Shown here: piece by piece, positions 49,178-59,197 of the stretch | How the letters are laid out: every line of letters starts with the position of its first letter | Numbering within the stretch: the first letter of the stretch is position 1 | Assembly: GCA_947601495.1 (NCBI GenBank) | Contig: CANQGE010000007.1 | Span: 1-64,000 of the forward strand | From: an uncultured Clostridia bacterium | GTDB taxonomy: Bacteria; Bacillota; Clostridia; TANB77; CAG-508 | Direction of reading: 5' to 3' | DNA: 64,000 nucleotides | Program-made: the position numbers and the translations under genes | The notes under the pieces: generated by a model | Told to the model about the DNA's origin: nothing | What the model saw: the letters and a program-made list of their open reading frames with translations, nothing else | Databases searched by the model: none

Positions 49178-50317
49178 TCAATTTCTTAATTCTTTTACAA
49201 TTTCTTCTATGCTATCTATTAAATATTTTGTATCTTCTAAAGTGTTTTCTCTTCCAAAAGTTATTCTTAAGCTACTTTTTGCCAAATTTTTAGGAACTCC
49301 TATCGAAAGAAGCACATGTGATGGATTTAAAAGTCCAGCACTGCAAGCAGAACCACTTGATGCACATATTCCCTTTTCATCTAATTTGCTTAGTAATAAG
49401 CTTCCTTCTATTCCACTAAATGAAATATTTGCATTTCCTGGCAATCTTTTTTCCATATCTCCATTTAATTTTACATATTTAATTTTTCTCATAATTTCTG
49501 AAACATAAAAATCTCTTAATTTTTTTATGTGATTATTATTTTGAATTAATTCATGTTTAGCAATTTCCAATGCTTTTCCTGTTCCAACAATTCCTGCTAC
49601 ATTTTCAGTACCTGCTCTTTTATTTCTTTCTTGATGTCCGCCATCTTGCATTCTAATAAAAGATACATTTTCATTAATATATGCTACTCCCATGCCCTTT
49701 GGACCATAAAATTTATGAGCAGACATAGATAAAGCATCTATATTATATTCTTTAACATTTATATCTATATTTCCAATTGCCTGAACTGCATCTGTGTGAA
49801 AATATATTTTATATTTTCTAGCAATTTCACCTATTTCTTTTATAGGCTGAATTGTGCCAATTTCATTATTTGCAAACATAACACTAATTAAAATTGTATT
49901 CCTTGTTATGCTTTTTTCTAATTCGTTTACATCAATTATTCCATTTTCTTTTGGTTTTAAATAGGTAATTCTAAAGCCAAATTTTTCCAAAAATTTACAA
50001 GTGTCTAATACAGCTGGATGTTCTATTTGTGTAGTAATAATGTGGTTTCCTAAATGACTATTCGCAAAAGCAATTCCTTTGATAATCATATTATCGCTTT
50101 CACTTCCACAGCTTGTAAAATAAATTTCATTTACTTTTGCTCCTAAAATATTAGCAATTTTCATTCTATATATATTTATTATTTCTTTATTTGCTTTTCC
50201 TAAACTATATAAAGAAGAAGGATTTCCATAGTTTTCTGAAAAATATGGCATCATTTCATTTAATACTCTTTTGTCAACTGGTGTGGTTGCCGAATGATCA
50301 AAATATTTTATATCCAT
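49178..50317 (-). CDS. Cysteine desulfurase (NifS/IscS type)
   Basis: It takes sulfur from cysteine for Fe-S cluster or tRNA thiolation. The 379-residue product opens MDIKYFDHSATTPVDKRVLN, has the PLP lysine in SMSAHKFYGPKGMGV and the reactive cysteine in GICASSGSACSAG. No scaffold or tRNA-thiolase gene is adjacent, so its partner is unclear. The start is an ATG after GGAAGG. It stands alone between two terminators. Confidence 0.94.
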   Translation of the reverse strand: MDIKYFDHSATTPVDKRVLNEMMPYFSENYGNPSSLYSLGKANKEIINIYRMKIANILGAKVNEIYFTSCGSESDNMIIKGIAFANSHLGNHIITTQIEHPAVLDTCKFLEKFGFRITYLKPKENGIIDVNELEKSITRNTILISVMFANNEIGTIQPIKEIGEIARKYKIYFHTDAVQAIGNIDINVKEYNIDALSMSAHKFYGPKGMGVAYINENVSFIRMQDGGHQERNKRAGTENVAGIVGTGKALEIAKHELIQNNNHIKKLRDFYVSEIMRKIKYVKLNGDMEKRLPGNANISFSGIEGSLLLSKLDEKGICASSGSACSAGLLNPSHVLLSIGVPKNLAKSSLRITFGRENTLEDTKYLIDSIEEIVKELRN

Positions 50318-50376
50318 TTTTATACCTTCCCTCTTTTTAATATATTTATATATTATGAGAAAAGTTTAAAAATGTG

Positions 50377-50409
50377 AAAAAAAAGAATCTCGCAAGATTA
50401 CTGAGATTC
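50377..50409 (-). terminator. Terminator overlapping the stop of the small membrane gene
   Basis: GAATCTC and GAGATTC pair on the minus strand and are followed by TTTTTTTT. The stop codon of the upstream gene lies in the stem/loop. Confidence 0.85.
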
Positions 50410-50739
50410 CCATCTTTTTATTTTTATATCTTTATATTTATCTAAAATCTTCATATATTTTGGATATTCTTCTTCCCAAAGCATGTCCGGAACTTTTGCA
50501 AAAGCATCAAATATTGTATCTGCTTCGTGCAAAAACATAACCTGTTGTTGAGGGCTAAGTTTTTCGTACTTTACAGAAAATGCATATAATTTATTTAAAG
50601 TATCATTTGCTTTGATGAAAGACCAAAAGTCTTTTACTTCAATACCAGCCATTTTTATTTGAACAACAGCAAGTAAGGTAAGTAAAACAATCATCATTAA
50701 TAGCAAAATTATTATTGCTACAAATATCAAAAATAACAC
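50398..50739 (-). CDS. Small membrane-anchored protein, function unknown
   Basis: A 113-residue protein with one strong N-terminal membrane helix (LFLIFVAIIILLLMMIVLLT) and a helical, charged C-terminal domain (KLYAFSVKYEKLSPQQQVMF, DKYKDIKIKRWESQ). I do not recognise a family. The start is uncertain: GTG at 50739 or TTG three codons later, the latter with a better distance to AGG. Confidence 0.55.
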   Translation of the reverse strand: MLFLIFVAIIILLLMMIVLLTLLAVVQIKMAGIEVKDFWSFIKANDTLNKLYAFSVKYEKLSPQQQVMFLHEADTIFDAFAKVPDMLWEEEYPKYMKILDKYKDIKIKRWESQ

Positions 50740-50876
50740 CTATCTTTCTTTTGTTAAATCAAGATGATTATAACATATAGAATTTTTTAAATCAATATTT
50801 TAAATTCAAATATTATTTATTAAATTTCTTATAAAATTTTCTTAAATTTAACTATTTTATAATTTTAATACTTTAG

Positions 50877-51053
50877 CTATTATGGTGCTTATATATAACT
50901 TTAATAAGTGACGCGTAAGCGACCAAACGAAGCGTAAGCGACCAAACGAAGCGTAAGCGAAGTGCGATTGGAGCAATCTTCCTTTTGTTTATTTTGAAAA
51001 AGAAGATTGCGACACCAAGTCACTATTAAAGATATATATAAGCACCATAATAG
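50877..51053. repeat. Structured palindromic repeat, copy E, with 19-base tandem duplication
   Basis: Core from GTGAC to GTCAC with GCGATTGGAGCAATCTTCC and GAAGATTGCGACACCAAG, as in copy C. The 19-base unit GCGACCAAACGAAGCGTAA is present twice in tandem, once in copy C. The AT arms (CTATTATGGTGCTTATATATA and its complement) pair almost perfectly. It fills most of the 349-base gap upstream of the small membrane gene and past the leuS stop. Confidence 0.88.
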
Positions 51054-51088
51054 TTATTTCTTTAATAATAGAATTTCATAAATAATAG

Positions 51089-53542
51089 TTATTTCTTATT
51101 TCCAGTTACTAAATTATAAATTTTTCCTGGCACATAAATTTCTTTTTTAATTTCAAAATTATTATATGCTTCTACAATTTTTGGACTTTTCTTAATTAAT
51201 TCTAAAATTTCTTCATTACTTGCTTCTGCATCAACAGAAATGCAATCTTTTAATTTACCATTTATTTGAATTGGCACTTGCTTTGTTCCACCATTTAATT
51301 CGTCTTCATTTAATTTTGGCCAATCTTCTTTATGAATTGAAGTTTCTTTTCCAAAGTTTTTCCACAATTCTTCAGCAAAATGTGGAGCAAGTGGTGCTAA
51401 TAAAATTAAATATTCTGTAACTACTTGTTTAAATATTTTTTCATTTATATTTTTAGATCTTAAGTATTCATTTATTTGATTTAATAATTCCATATGTCTT
51501 GCAATTGCAGTGTTAAATTGGAATTCTTCAATATCTTGTGACATTGCTTTTATTGTTCTTGCTTTTACTCTTAAAAGCTCTTTTTCTTCCATTGATGGTT
51601 CTTTTTCTTCACCATAAGATATTTCATTATTAGCAATAGAATCAATTAATTTTTCTATTCTTGTAAAGTATCTAGTCATTGCTTCTATTCCTTTATCATC
51701 CCAAGGTCCGCCATTTTTATAGTCAAATCCAAACATTAAATACATTCTAAATATATCTGCACCATATTTGTCTATGTATTCATCTGGTGATACAGTATTT
51801 CCTTTGCTTTTGCTCATTTTGTTTCCATCTGGTCCTAATATCATACCTTGATGAACTAATCTTTTAAATGGTTCATTAAAGTCTAAATATCCTAAATCAC
51901 GCAATGCTTTTGTCATGAATCTTGCATAAATTAAGTGCATTGCAGCATGTTCTTTTCCACCAACATAAACATCTGCTGGAGCCATCTTGTTTACAACATC
52001 TCTATCAAATGCTTTTTTATCATTTTTTGCATCTGGATATCTTAATTGATACCAAGAAGAACATACGAAAGTGTCTAATGTATCTGCTTCTCTAGTAGCT
52101 GGAGCCCCACATTTTGGACATTTACATTGCATAAATTCTTTTGATTTTTTAAGTGGAGATTCTCCATCTGGTCTAAATTCAACATCATAAGGAAGTAATA
52201 CTGGTAAATCTTTTTCTGGAACTGCAACTGCTCCACATTTTTCACAATTTATAATTGGAATAGGTGCTCCCCAATATCTTTGTCTAGATATTAACCAGTC
52301 TTTTAATCTATAATTAATTGTTTTCTTTCCTACATTTTGTTTTTCTAATTCTTCTGTAATTTTGTCTTTTGCTTCTTCTGGTGTTAAACCATCATATTTA
52401 CCACTGTTTATTAATACACCATATTCTGTGTATGGTAATTTTACTTCTTTTCCATCTTTACTTGTTATTACTTGTTTAATTGGTAAATTATATTTTAAAG
52501 CAAATTCATAATCTCTTTCATCATGTGCTGGTACAGCCATGATTTGACCTGTTCCGTAGTCTTCTAAAACATAATCTGCAATCCAAATAGGAACTCTATC
52601 TCCTGTAAGAGGATTTATTGCATAAGCTCCTGTGAATTCTCCTGTTTTTTCTCTTTCTGTTGATAATCTATCAATTTCATTTAATTTTAATGTATTTTGA
52701 ATATATTTTTCTACTTTTTCTTTTTGTTCTGGTGTTGTTATTTTCTTAACAATATCACTTTCTGGAGCAACTACCATATATGTTACACCATAAATTGTAT
52801 CTATTCTTGTAGAGAAAATATTAAGTTCTAAATCTGTATTTTCAATTTTAAATTTAGCCTCACTACCATAAGACTTACCGATCCAGTTTGTTTGAACTTT
52901 TTTAGTAGATTCTGGCCAATCTAAGTCTTTTAAACAATCTAATAATTCTTCTGCATAATCTGTAATTTTGAAAAACCATTGTGCAAGTTTTCTTCTTTCA
53001 ATAACAGTTCCACATCTCTCGCATTTGCAATCTATAACTTGTTCATTTGCTAAAACTGTTTTACAGCTATCGCACCAATTAACAGGTGCTTCTTTTTTAT
53101 AAGCTAAACCTGCTTCATATAATTTTGTGAAAATCCATTGTGTCCATTTATAATAATTTGGCATACATGTTTCAACTGAATAATCCCAATCATAAGATCC
53201 ACCCATTTCTTCTAATTGTCTTTTCATTGTTTCTATATTTTTTCTTGTTGAATCTTCTGGATGTATACCAGTTTTAATTGCATAGTTTTCTGCTGGAAGA
53301 CCAAATGCATCAAATCCCATTGGATGAAAAACATTATAGCCTTGCATCTTTTTAAATCTAGCAAAAGAATCTGCTGGAGCAAAATTAAACCAGTGTCCTA
53401 AATGTAATTTTGCACCTGAAGGATATGAAAACATTTCTAATGCGTAAAATTTTGGTTTTTTACTATTAGCATCAAATTTATATAATCCATCCTCTTTCCA
53501 CTTTTTTTGCCATTTTAAATCAACTTGTTTAGAATAATTCAT
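51089..53542 (-). CDS. leuS: Leucyl-tRNA synthetase
   Basis: LeuRS charges tRNA-Leu and edits mis-charged amino acids. The 817-residue product has the HIGH-like motif YPSGAKLHLGHW, the zinc cluster (CDSCKTVLANEQVIDCKC), the CP1 editing domain (TRIDTIYGVTYMVVAPES, AVPAHDERD), a KMSKSKGNTVSP motif and the C-terminal RNA-binding domain. Length is normal. No T-box is visible upstream. Confidence 0.98.
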   Translation of the reverse strand: MNYSKQVDLKWQKKWKEDGLYKFDANSKKPKFYALEMFSYPSGAKLHLGHWFNFAPADSFARFKKMQGYNVFHPMGFDAFGLPAENYAIKTGIHPEDSTRKNIETMKRQLEEMGGSYDWDYSVETCMPNYYKWTQWIFTKLYEAGLAYKKEAPVNWCDSCKTVLANEQVIDCKCERCGTVIERRKLAQWFFKITDYAEELLDCLKDLDWPESTKKVQTNWIGKSYGSEAKFKIENTDLELNIFSTRIDTIYGVTYMVVAPESDIVKKITTPEQKEKVEKYIQNTLKLNEIDRLSTEREKTGEFTGAYAINPLTGDRVPIWIADYVLEDYGTGQIMAVPAHDERDYEFALKYNLPIKQVITSKDGKEVKLPYTEYGVLINSGKYDGLTPEEAKDKITEELEKQNVGKKTINYRLKDWLISRQRYWGAPIPIINCEKCGAVAVPEKDLPVLLPYDVEFRPDGESPLKKSKEFMQCKCPKCGAPATREADTLDTFVCSSWYQLRYPDAKNDKKAFDRDVVNKMAPADVYVGGKEHAAMHLIYARFMTKALRDLGYLDFNEPFKRLVHQGMILGPDGNKMSKSKGNTVSPDEYIDKYGADIFRMYLMFGFDYKNGGPWDDKGIEAMTRYFTRIEKLIDSIANNEISYGEEKEPSMEEKELLRVKARTIKAMSQDIEEFQFNTAIARHMELLNQINEYLRSKNINEKIFKQVVTEYLILLAPLAPHFAEELWKNFGKETSIHKEDWPKLNEDELNGGTKQVPIQINGKLKDCISVDAEASNEEILELIKKSPKIVEAYNNFEIKKEIYVPGKIYNLVTGNKK

Positions 53543-53694
53543 TTTTCATTCCCCCATATTCTTCTCAAAATTTGTTTGATATTATATCATAAAAATTTTT
53601 TAAAGTAAACAGCTTAAATTAAGGAAATTTTAAATTAAATCTTGTAAATTTTTTATTCTATGGTATCATATTATTTATATATGGAGGATATTTT

Positions 53695-54561
53695 ATGCAG
53701 GATAAATTTAAAACCATAAAAACAGCTGGAATTGTTGGAATTTTAGGAAATATATTTTTAGTAATTATAAAAGCTTCAATAGGTTTTATTACCAGAAGCC
53801 AAGCAATGATTGCAGATAGCGTAAATAGTGCATCAGACATTATTGCATCTCTTATGACTTTTATTGGAAATAAAATTTCTAGTGAGCCTAAAGATAATGA
53901 CCATAACTTTGGACATGGAAAAGCCGAATATATTTTTTCACTTTTTATTAGTATAACTATGATTTTGGTTTCTTTTAAAGTTTTAATAGATTCAATTGTT
54001 AGATTAGTTAAAAAATCTTATTTTGAATTTTCTTGGATTCTAGTAATTGTATGTATTATTACTATAATTACTAAATTCATATTATATTTATATACAAAAA
54101 AAATGTACAAAAAATATGATAGCATACTTTTAAAGTCTAACTATAAAGATCATAAAAACGATTGCATAGTTACCACTTTCACTCTTGCTTCTATTTTATT
54201 TGGACTTTTAAATATCTATTGGGTCGATGGAATAGTTGGTATTGGAATTTCTATATGGATTTTAACTACAGGATTTGAAATATTTTTTGAAAGCTACAAT
54301 GTACTTATGGATGTTTCTTTAGATGATAAAACTAAAGATGTTATTATGAATTTAGTTAAATCACATGAAGACATTAAAAATTGCTATAATCTTTATTCTA
54401 TTCCAATTGGATATAACTATTTTGTAATTTTTACTATAACTGTTGATGGAAATATGAGCACATATGAAAGCCATAAACTTGCTAATCACTTAGAAAAAGA
54501 TGTTGAAGCTTTGAATAAAATTGAAAAAGCAGTTGTTCATGTTCATCCAGAAAATTTATAA
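53695..54561 (+). CDS. Cation diffusion facilitator transporter
   Basis: A 288-residue CDF-family metal/proton antiporter with six membrane helices. The metal-site strip is MIADSVNSASDIIASLM in helix 2 and DHNFGHGKAEYIFSL follows. The C-terminal cytoplasmic domain (NCYNLYSIPIGYNYFVIFTI, HLEKDVEALNKIEKAVVHVH) is normal. Such proteins export Zn, Fe, Mn or Co; the metal cannot be told here. AATGGAGG-type RBS precedes the ATG; a bidirectional terminator follows. Confidence 0.92.
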   Translation: MQDKFKTIKTAGIVGILGNIFLVIIKASIGFITRSQAMIADSVNSASDIIASLMTFIGNKISSEPKDNDHNFGHGKAEYIFSLFISITMILVSFKVLIDSIVRLVKKSYFEFSWILVIVCIITIITKFILYLYTKKMYKKYDSILLKSNYKDHKNDCIVTTFTLASILFGLLNIYWVDGIVGIGISIWILTTGFEIFFESYNVLMDVSLDDKTKDVIMNLVKSHEDIKNCYNLYSIPIGYNYFVIFTITVDGNMSTYESHKLANHLEKDVEALNKIEKAVVHVHPENL

Positions 54562-54565
54562 AATT

Positions 54566-54613
54566 AAAAAGCTCAAATTGTTAAAATCATTTAGCAATTT
54601 GAGCTCTTTTTTT
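54566..54613. terminator. Bidirectional terminator between the CDF gene and clpC
   Basis: AGCTCAAATTG and CAATTTGAGCT pair around a 14-base loop with T runs on both strands. The two genes converge here. Confidence 0.9.
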
Positions 54614-57077
54614 ATTTATTTGAAATTAAAACATCAGTTAAATTTTTAAAATAAATATTTTCTCCATCTGCAAAAATTACTTTATTTTCATTTTTATTTA
54701 TTTCTCCATTTAAAATTGCTTCTGCTAATTTATCTTCTATATAATTCTGCATAGCTCTTCTTATAGGCCTTGCGCCATAATTTATATCTGTGCCTTTTTG
54801 CTTAATTAAATCTTTTATTGATTTATCAAATTCTAAATAATATCCTTGGTTTTTAAGTCTATTTCTAACTTTATTTAGCATTAAATTTATTATTTCTTTT
54901 ATTTCATCATCTGTTAATTTATGAAAAATTACTATTTCATCTATTCTGTTTATAAATTCTGGTTTTAATTCTTTTTTTAATTCTGCATTTACCATTTTTT
55001 TAATATCGTTATATTCATTTTCTGCTGAAAAATCGTTTCCTGAAAAACCTAATTTTTTTCTTTCTGTAATTTCTCTTGCACCAATATTTGAAGTCATTAT
55101 TATTACTGAATTTTTAAAACTAACTGTTTTTCCTTGACTATCTGTTAAAATTCCATCTTCTAAAATTTGTAGTAAAAGATTCATCACATCACTATGTGCT
55201 TTTTCTACTTCATCAAATAATATCACAGAATAAGGTTTTCTCCTTATTTTTTCTGTAAGTCCATTATTTTCATCATAGCCCACATATCCTGGTGGTGAGC
55301 CTATTAATTTAGAAACAGAATGACTTTCCATATATTCAGACATATCTATTCTTATCATAGAATTTTCATCTCCAAATAAGCTTTCTGCTAATGCTTTTGT
55401 AAGCTCTGTTTTGCCAACACCAGTTGGTCCTAAAAATAAAAATGAACCTATTGGTCTATTTGGATCTTTTAACCCCACTCTACTTCTTCTTATTGCTTTT
55501 GAAACAGACTTTACTGCTTCTTCTTGTCCTACAACTCTTTTGTGTAAAGAATTTTCTAAATTTTTAAGTTTTTCATTTTCACTTTCATTAATTTTATAAA
55601 TTGGAATTCCAGTCCACCTAGATATTATTGTTTCAACATCTTCTTTTTCTATATTTATTACTTTTTTGTTTGTTTTATTTTTCCACCTATCATTTTCTTT
55701 TTCTAATTCTTCTAATAATTCATTTTCTTTATCTCTTAATTTTGCAGCTCTTTCATAATTTTGAATGTTAATTGCCTCTTCTTTTTCATTAACAATTTTT
55801 TCCAGTTCTTTTTCCAGATTTTTTAGATGTTCTGGTTCTATAAAAGCTTTTAATTTTACTTTTGCAGATGCCTCATCTATTAAATCTATCGCCTTGTCTG
55901 GTAAAAATCTGTCATTAATGTATCTATTAGAAAGTTCAACTGCTGAATTAATTGCCTCATCAGTAATTTTAACATTATGATGAGCTTCATATTTATCTCT
56001 TAAACCTTTTAATATTTTTATTGAATCTTCTATGTTTGGCTCTGAAATGTTTACTGGCTGAAATCTTCTTTCTAAAGCAGTATCTTTTTCTATATATTTT
56101 CTGTATTCTTTTAAAGTAGTTGCACCAACTACTTGTATTTCTCCTCTTGCCAAAAGAGGTTTTAAAATGTTTGCAGCATCTATTGCTCCTTCTGCTGCTC
56201 CTGCACCAACTATTGTATGAATTTCATCAATAAACAAAATAATGTCTTTTGATTTTTTTACTTCTGCTAAACATTTTTTTACTCTGTCTTCAAAATCTCC
56301 TCTATATTTTGCACCAGCTACCATAGAAGTTATATCTAATGTTACTACCTTTTTATCTTTTAAATTTTCTGGAATGTTTCCGTTCACAATTTTTTGTGCT
56401 AATCCTTCAATAACTGCTGTTTTTCCAACGCCTGGTTCTCCAATTAAACATGGATTATTTTTTGTTCTTCTTGATAAAATTTCTATTACTCTATCTGTTT
56501 CTTCATTTCTTCCAATTACTGGATCTAGTTTTCCCTCCATTGCTTGCTTTGTTAAGTCATTTCCAAATTGGCTTAAATTTTGTGATAAAGTATAATTACT
56601 TGCTTCTTCTTTAGCTTGCTCACCAATATTTGCTGTATCTTCAAATTCATTTAATGTTTTAGCAATGTCAGAATATATGCTATCAGATGTTACATTTAAA
56701 CTAAGTAAAATTTTATTTGCTAAGCTATCTGCTTCTTTTATTATTCCCACTAATATGTGTTCTGTTCCTATATAGTTAGATCCTAATTTTTTTGCTTCTA
56801 TATAGGCATTTTCAAGTATCTTTTTTGTTCTAGGAGTAAAGCCTAAAACAGAAAAGTTTTCCTTTATTTGCCCGCCTATCATCTCTTCAATTTTATCTAG
56901 AATATCTTCTGGAACAACATCTTGATTTTCTAAAACCTTTCCAGCAACACCATTTTCTTCGCAAGCTAAACCATATAAAATATGTTCTGTTCCTATATAA
57001 CTATGTCCTAAGTCTGTGGCTAATTCATTAGCAATTTCTAGAACTCTTTCACCACTTTTAGTAAATTTATAAACCAT
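54612..57077 (-). CDS. clpC: ClpC ATPase
   Basis: ClpC unfolds proteins and feeds them to ClpP. The 821-residue product has two Clp-N repeats ([33 protein letters not shown]), AAA1 with [13 protein letters not shown], a UVR-like segment ([20 protein letters not shown]), AAA2 with [20 protein letters not shown] and a C-terminal D2 small domain. I use the ATG at 57077 with AGGAGG upstream; an in-frame ATG 39 bases earlier precedes that RBS. No CtsR box is visible, but the RBS is sequestered in a hairpin. Confidence 0.97.
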   Translation of the reverse strand: MVYKFTKSGERVLEIANELATDLGHSYIGTEHILYGLACEENGVAGKVLENQDVVPEDILDKIEEMIGGQIKENFSVLGFTPRTKKILENAYIEAKKLGSNYIGTEHILVGIIKEADSLANKILLSLNVTSDSIYSDIAKTLNEFEDTANIGEQAKEEASNYTLSQNLSQFGNDLTKQAMEGKLDPVIGRNEETDRVIEILSRRTKNNPCLIGEPGVGKTAVIEGLAQKIVNGNIPENLKDKKVVTLDITSMVAGAKYRGDFEDRVKKCLAEVKKSKDIILFIDEIHTIVGAGAAEGAIDAANILKPLLARGEIQVVGATTLKEYRKYIEKDTALERRFQPVNISEPNIEDSIKILKGLRDKYEAHHNVKITDEAINSAVELSNRYINDRFLPDKAIDLIDEASAKVKLKAFIEPEHLKNLEKELEKIVNEKEEAINIQNYERAAKLRDKENELLEELEKENDRWKNKTNKKVINIEKEDVETIISRWTGIPIYKINESENEKLKNLENSLHKRVVGQEEAVKSVSKAIRRSRVGLKDPNRPIGSFLFLGPTGVGKTELTKALAESLFGDENSMIRIDMSEYMESHSVSKLIGSPPGYVGYDENNGLTEKIRRKPYSVILFDEVEKAHSDVMNLLLQILEDGILTDSQGKTVSFKNSVIIMTSNIGAREITERKKLGFSGNDFSAENEYNDIKKMVNAELKKELKPEFINRIDEIVIFHKLTDDEIKEIINLMLNKVRNRLKNQGYYLEFDKSIKDLIKQKGTDINYGARPIRRAMQNYIEDKLAEAILNGEINKNENKVIFADGENIYFKNLTDVLISNK

Positions 57078-57130
57078 AAAAAAACCTCCTAAAAGTCTTA
57101 TAAATAATATACTCATTTGGAGGTTTTTTT
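57078..57130 (-). promoter_or_regulatory. RBS-sequestering hairpin in front of clpC
   Basis: A perfect 12-bp inverted repeat, AAAAAAACCTCC and GGAGGTTTTTTT, sits 29 bases apart with its 3' arm being the clpC Shine-Dalgarno; the ATG follows directly. The stem ends in T7, so it could also act as a terminator. Confidence 0.7.
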
Positions 57131-57164
57131 AAACTTATTTTTGTAAAATTTTTAAATTATAAAA

Positions 57165-57191
57165 AATAAAATCCGATTAAACCGGATTTTA
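57165..57191 (-). terminator. Terminator overlapping the cdaA stop codon
   Basis: AAAATCCG and CGGATTTT pair on the minus strand and are followed by ATTTTTT. It begins within the cdaA stop and lies upstream of clpC. Confidence 0.8.
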
Positions 57192-58070
57192 CTTATTTTC
57201 TTTTTTCTCATTTGACTTTTTAGATTTAGATGTGTGTATTGGTTCTGTAATTAGATTTTTTATTAATATCTTTTTAAGCACATCTTCTCTTACATCTGCA
57301 ATTAATGTACCATCTTTTGCAATAGAAATTTTTCCTGTTTCTTCTGAAACAACAACTACAATTGCATCAGATTCTTTAGAAATACCAATTGCAGCTCTAT
57401 GTCTAGTTCCTAGTTCTCTTGCAATATCTTTATCATCTGCTAAAGGAAGCATGCAAGATGCTGCAGCAATTTTGTTATCACTAATAATAACAGCTCCATC
57501 ATGAAGTGGTGTTTTAGGTTCAAAAATATTAACTAGTAACTGTGGTGAAATTTCTGAATTCATTAATATTCCTGTTGCGGTAATATCTTGAATTTTTATA
57601 TCTCGCTCAATAACAATTAAAGCACCCTTTTTTTGATTTGATAATTCTACTGCTGCAATAGCTATTTTATAAATATTTTCCTTCTTTTTTGCATTTAAAT
57701 CTTGATCTATTCCTAAAAATCTACTAAATTTATTAGTTGTTCCTAATTGTTCTAATGCTCTTCTAAGTTCTGGTTGGAATACTATAATAAGCATTATTAC
57801 TCCATAAGACATTACTGAAGTTAATACATAATTTAGTATTGTTAAATTTAAATAACCACTTAAAAGAGTTATTACAATTAATACTGCTATACCTTTTAAT
57901 AATTGCCATGCTCTTGTTTCTTTTAACATTTTAAAAGCTTTATAAATTAAAAATATAACAATTACTAAATCTAATACTGTGGTGATTATGGCTAAAGGAC
58001 TTGTATGTAAATTATTGATTTTATCAAGAATTTGCGTTTCATAAAAGGTTTCAAATGTTTGACCTATCAT
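57189..58070 (-). CDS. cdaA: Diadenylate cyclase CdaA (DacA)
   Basis: It makes the second messenger c-di-AMP from two ATP. The 293-residue product has three N-terminal membrane helices (residues 25-110) and a DAC domain with LHDGAVIISDNKI and ELGTRHRAAIG, the DGA and RHR motifs. The C-terminal tail is Lys/Ser-rich. The usual partners cdaR and glmM are absent; a tiny membrane gene precedes it. The ATG lies near TTGGAG. Confidence 0.96.
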   Translation of the reverse strand: MIGQTFETFYETQILDKINNLHTSPLAIITTVLDLVIVIFLIYKAFKMLKETRAWQLLKGIAVLIVITLLSGYLNLTILNYVLTSVMSYGVIMLIIVFQPELRRALEQLGTTNKFSRFLGIDQDLNAKKKENIYKIAIAAVELSNQKKGALIVIERDIKIQDITATGILMNSEISPQLLVNIFEPKTPLHDGAVIISDNKIAAASCMLPLADDKDIARELGTRHRAAIGISKESDAIVVVVSEETGKISIAKDGTLIADVREDVLKKILIKNLITEPIHTSKSKKSNEKKENK

Positions 58071-58095
58071 TAATTACAACTCCAATCTATATTTT

Positions 58096-58200
58096 TTATC
58101 TATTTAACAAATAAAATAATAATGTTCCACATACTGAAAATACCATTAAAAGCAATGCTAATATTGCTATAATTTTTGTAAATATTTTTCTTTTATCCAT
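58096..58200 (-). CDS. 34-residue membrane peptide upstream of cdaA
   Basis: An ATG with AGAGGA upstream opens 34 codons, MDKRKIFTKIIAILALLLM then VFSVCGTLLFYLLNR: a basic start and one membrane helix. It lies 25 bases before cdaA and so is likely co-transcribed. It resembles the DUF4044-type small membrane proteins of Firmicutes in size and shape, but I cannot confirm a family. Confidence 0.6.
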   Translation of the reverse strand: MDKRKIFTKIIAILALLLMVFSVCGTLLFYLLNR

Positions 58201-58293
58201 TTTTTTATTCCTCTTTTCTGTTTTTAAATCTATATATATTTATAACATAACGAAAAAATTTTTTCAATACAAAATACTGGTTATTCTAAAAAA

Positions 58294-58352
58294 GCTGATA
58301 TATTATTATAAAGTAACTTTCTATATTGTCACTTTTATAATAATATATCAGC
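58294..58352. terminator. Long bidirectional hairpin after the SpoIIQ-like gene
   Basis: GCTGATATATTATTATAAA and its complement pair almost fully, with T runs on both sides. It closes the sporulation gene cluster on the minus strand. Confidence 0.85.
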
Positions 58353-58357
58353 ATTTT

Positions 58358-59143
58358 TTATTTTAAATATATTGTAGGATTAACAACTTCTCCATCTTTA
58401 TACATTTCAAAATGTAAATGGCTTTCATCTGAAACCTCAAAGCTTGCAGTTTCTCCAACTGTTGCTATAGTTTGTCCTTTATCTACTTTTTCTCCTTCTG
58501 AAACAAATTCAGTTGTTAACAAATTAGAATAAATTGTTTTAAAACCATCATCATGTTTTAATACTATTGTTAGACCATATCTAGGATCATTTTTTATGCT
58601 TTCTACAACACCTTCTTCTGCAGAAACCACAATTGAAGTTTTATCTGCTTTTATATCAATTCCAGAATGAGTTGTCCACTCCTCTAAAGTGTTTGAATAA
58701 ATTAATGTATCCATTGCAAAGTCTTTTATTATTTCCCCTGAAACTGGTGCTTCAAATTTTAATTCTTTCTTTTCCTCAGTTTGAGCTACTTCATTTGTAT
58801 TTTGTGTTGTATTTTCAACAGTTGCTTTTACTGGAGTAGTATTAACTGTTTTTTTACTTGTGTTTTCAATCTCGTTTGTACTTTCATTTTTTGAGATACT
58901 GTTTGTAGCAGAATTTGTTACTGTTAAATCTGATGAAAAACTAGTTTCTTCTAAGTCTTCATTAGATACAATTTCATTCAATTTGCCTAAACTTTCAATA
59001 TTGTTATTTGCCTCTTCTCTTAATTTTTTATTATACATAACAAATATAGTTAAAAAAATTACTATAGACAAAATTAAAACTATGCTAAAAATACCAGCTA
59101 TTTTTTTCAATCTTTCTTCTTCATAATATTCTCTCTTTCCCAT
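58358..59143 (-). CDS. SpoIIQ-like M23 (LytM) peptidase
   Basis: A 261-residue membrane protein: one helix (IAGIFSIVLILSIVIFLTIF), a Ser/Thr/Asn/Glu linker (residues 60-125) and a LytM domain with HSGIDIKA, GLTIVLKHDDGFKTIYSNL and HLHFEMYKDGEVVNPTIYL. In spore-formers SpoIIQ sits in the forespore membrane and pairs with SpoIIIAH; clostridial forms keep the zinc-site histidines, as seen here (HSGID, HLHFE). It follows spoIID. The ATG at 59143 lies six bases after GGAGG. Confidence 0.87.
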   Translation of the reverse strand: MGKREYYEEERLKKIAGIFSIVLILSIVIFLTIFVMYNKKLREEANNNIESLGKLNEIVSNEDLEETSFSSDLTVTNSATNSISKNESTNEIENTSKKTVNTTPVKATVENTTQNTNEVAQTEEKKELKFEAPVSGEIIKDFAMDTLIYSNTLEEWTTHSGIDIKADKTSIVVSAEEGVVESIKNDPRYGLTIVLKHDDGFKTIYSNLLTTEFVSEGEKVDKGQTIATVGETASFEVSDESHLHFEMYKDGEVVNPTIYLK

Positions 59144-59197
59144 AAAAACCTCCATATAAGTAATTAACTATTTCTAGTATTTACATTTTTTAGAGGT

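Noticed and set aside
54612-57190. CtsR operator before clpC
   Set aside because: No direct repeat of the GGTCAAA type is present in the upstream region.
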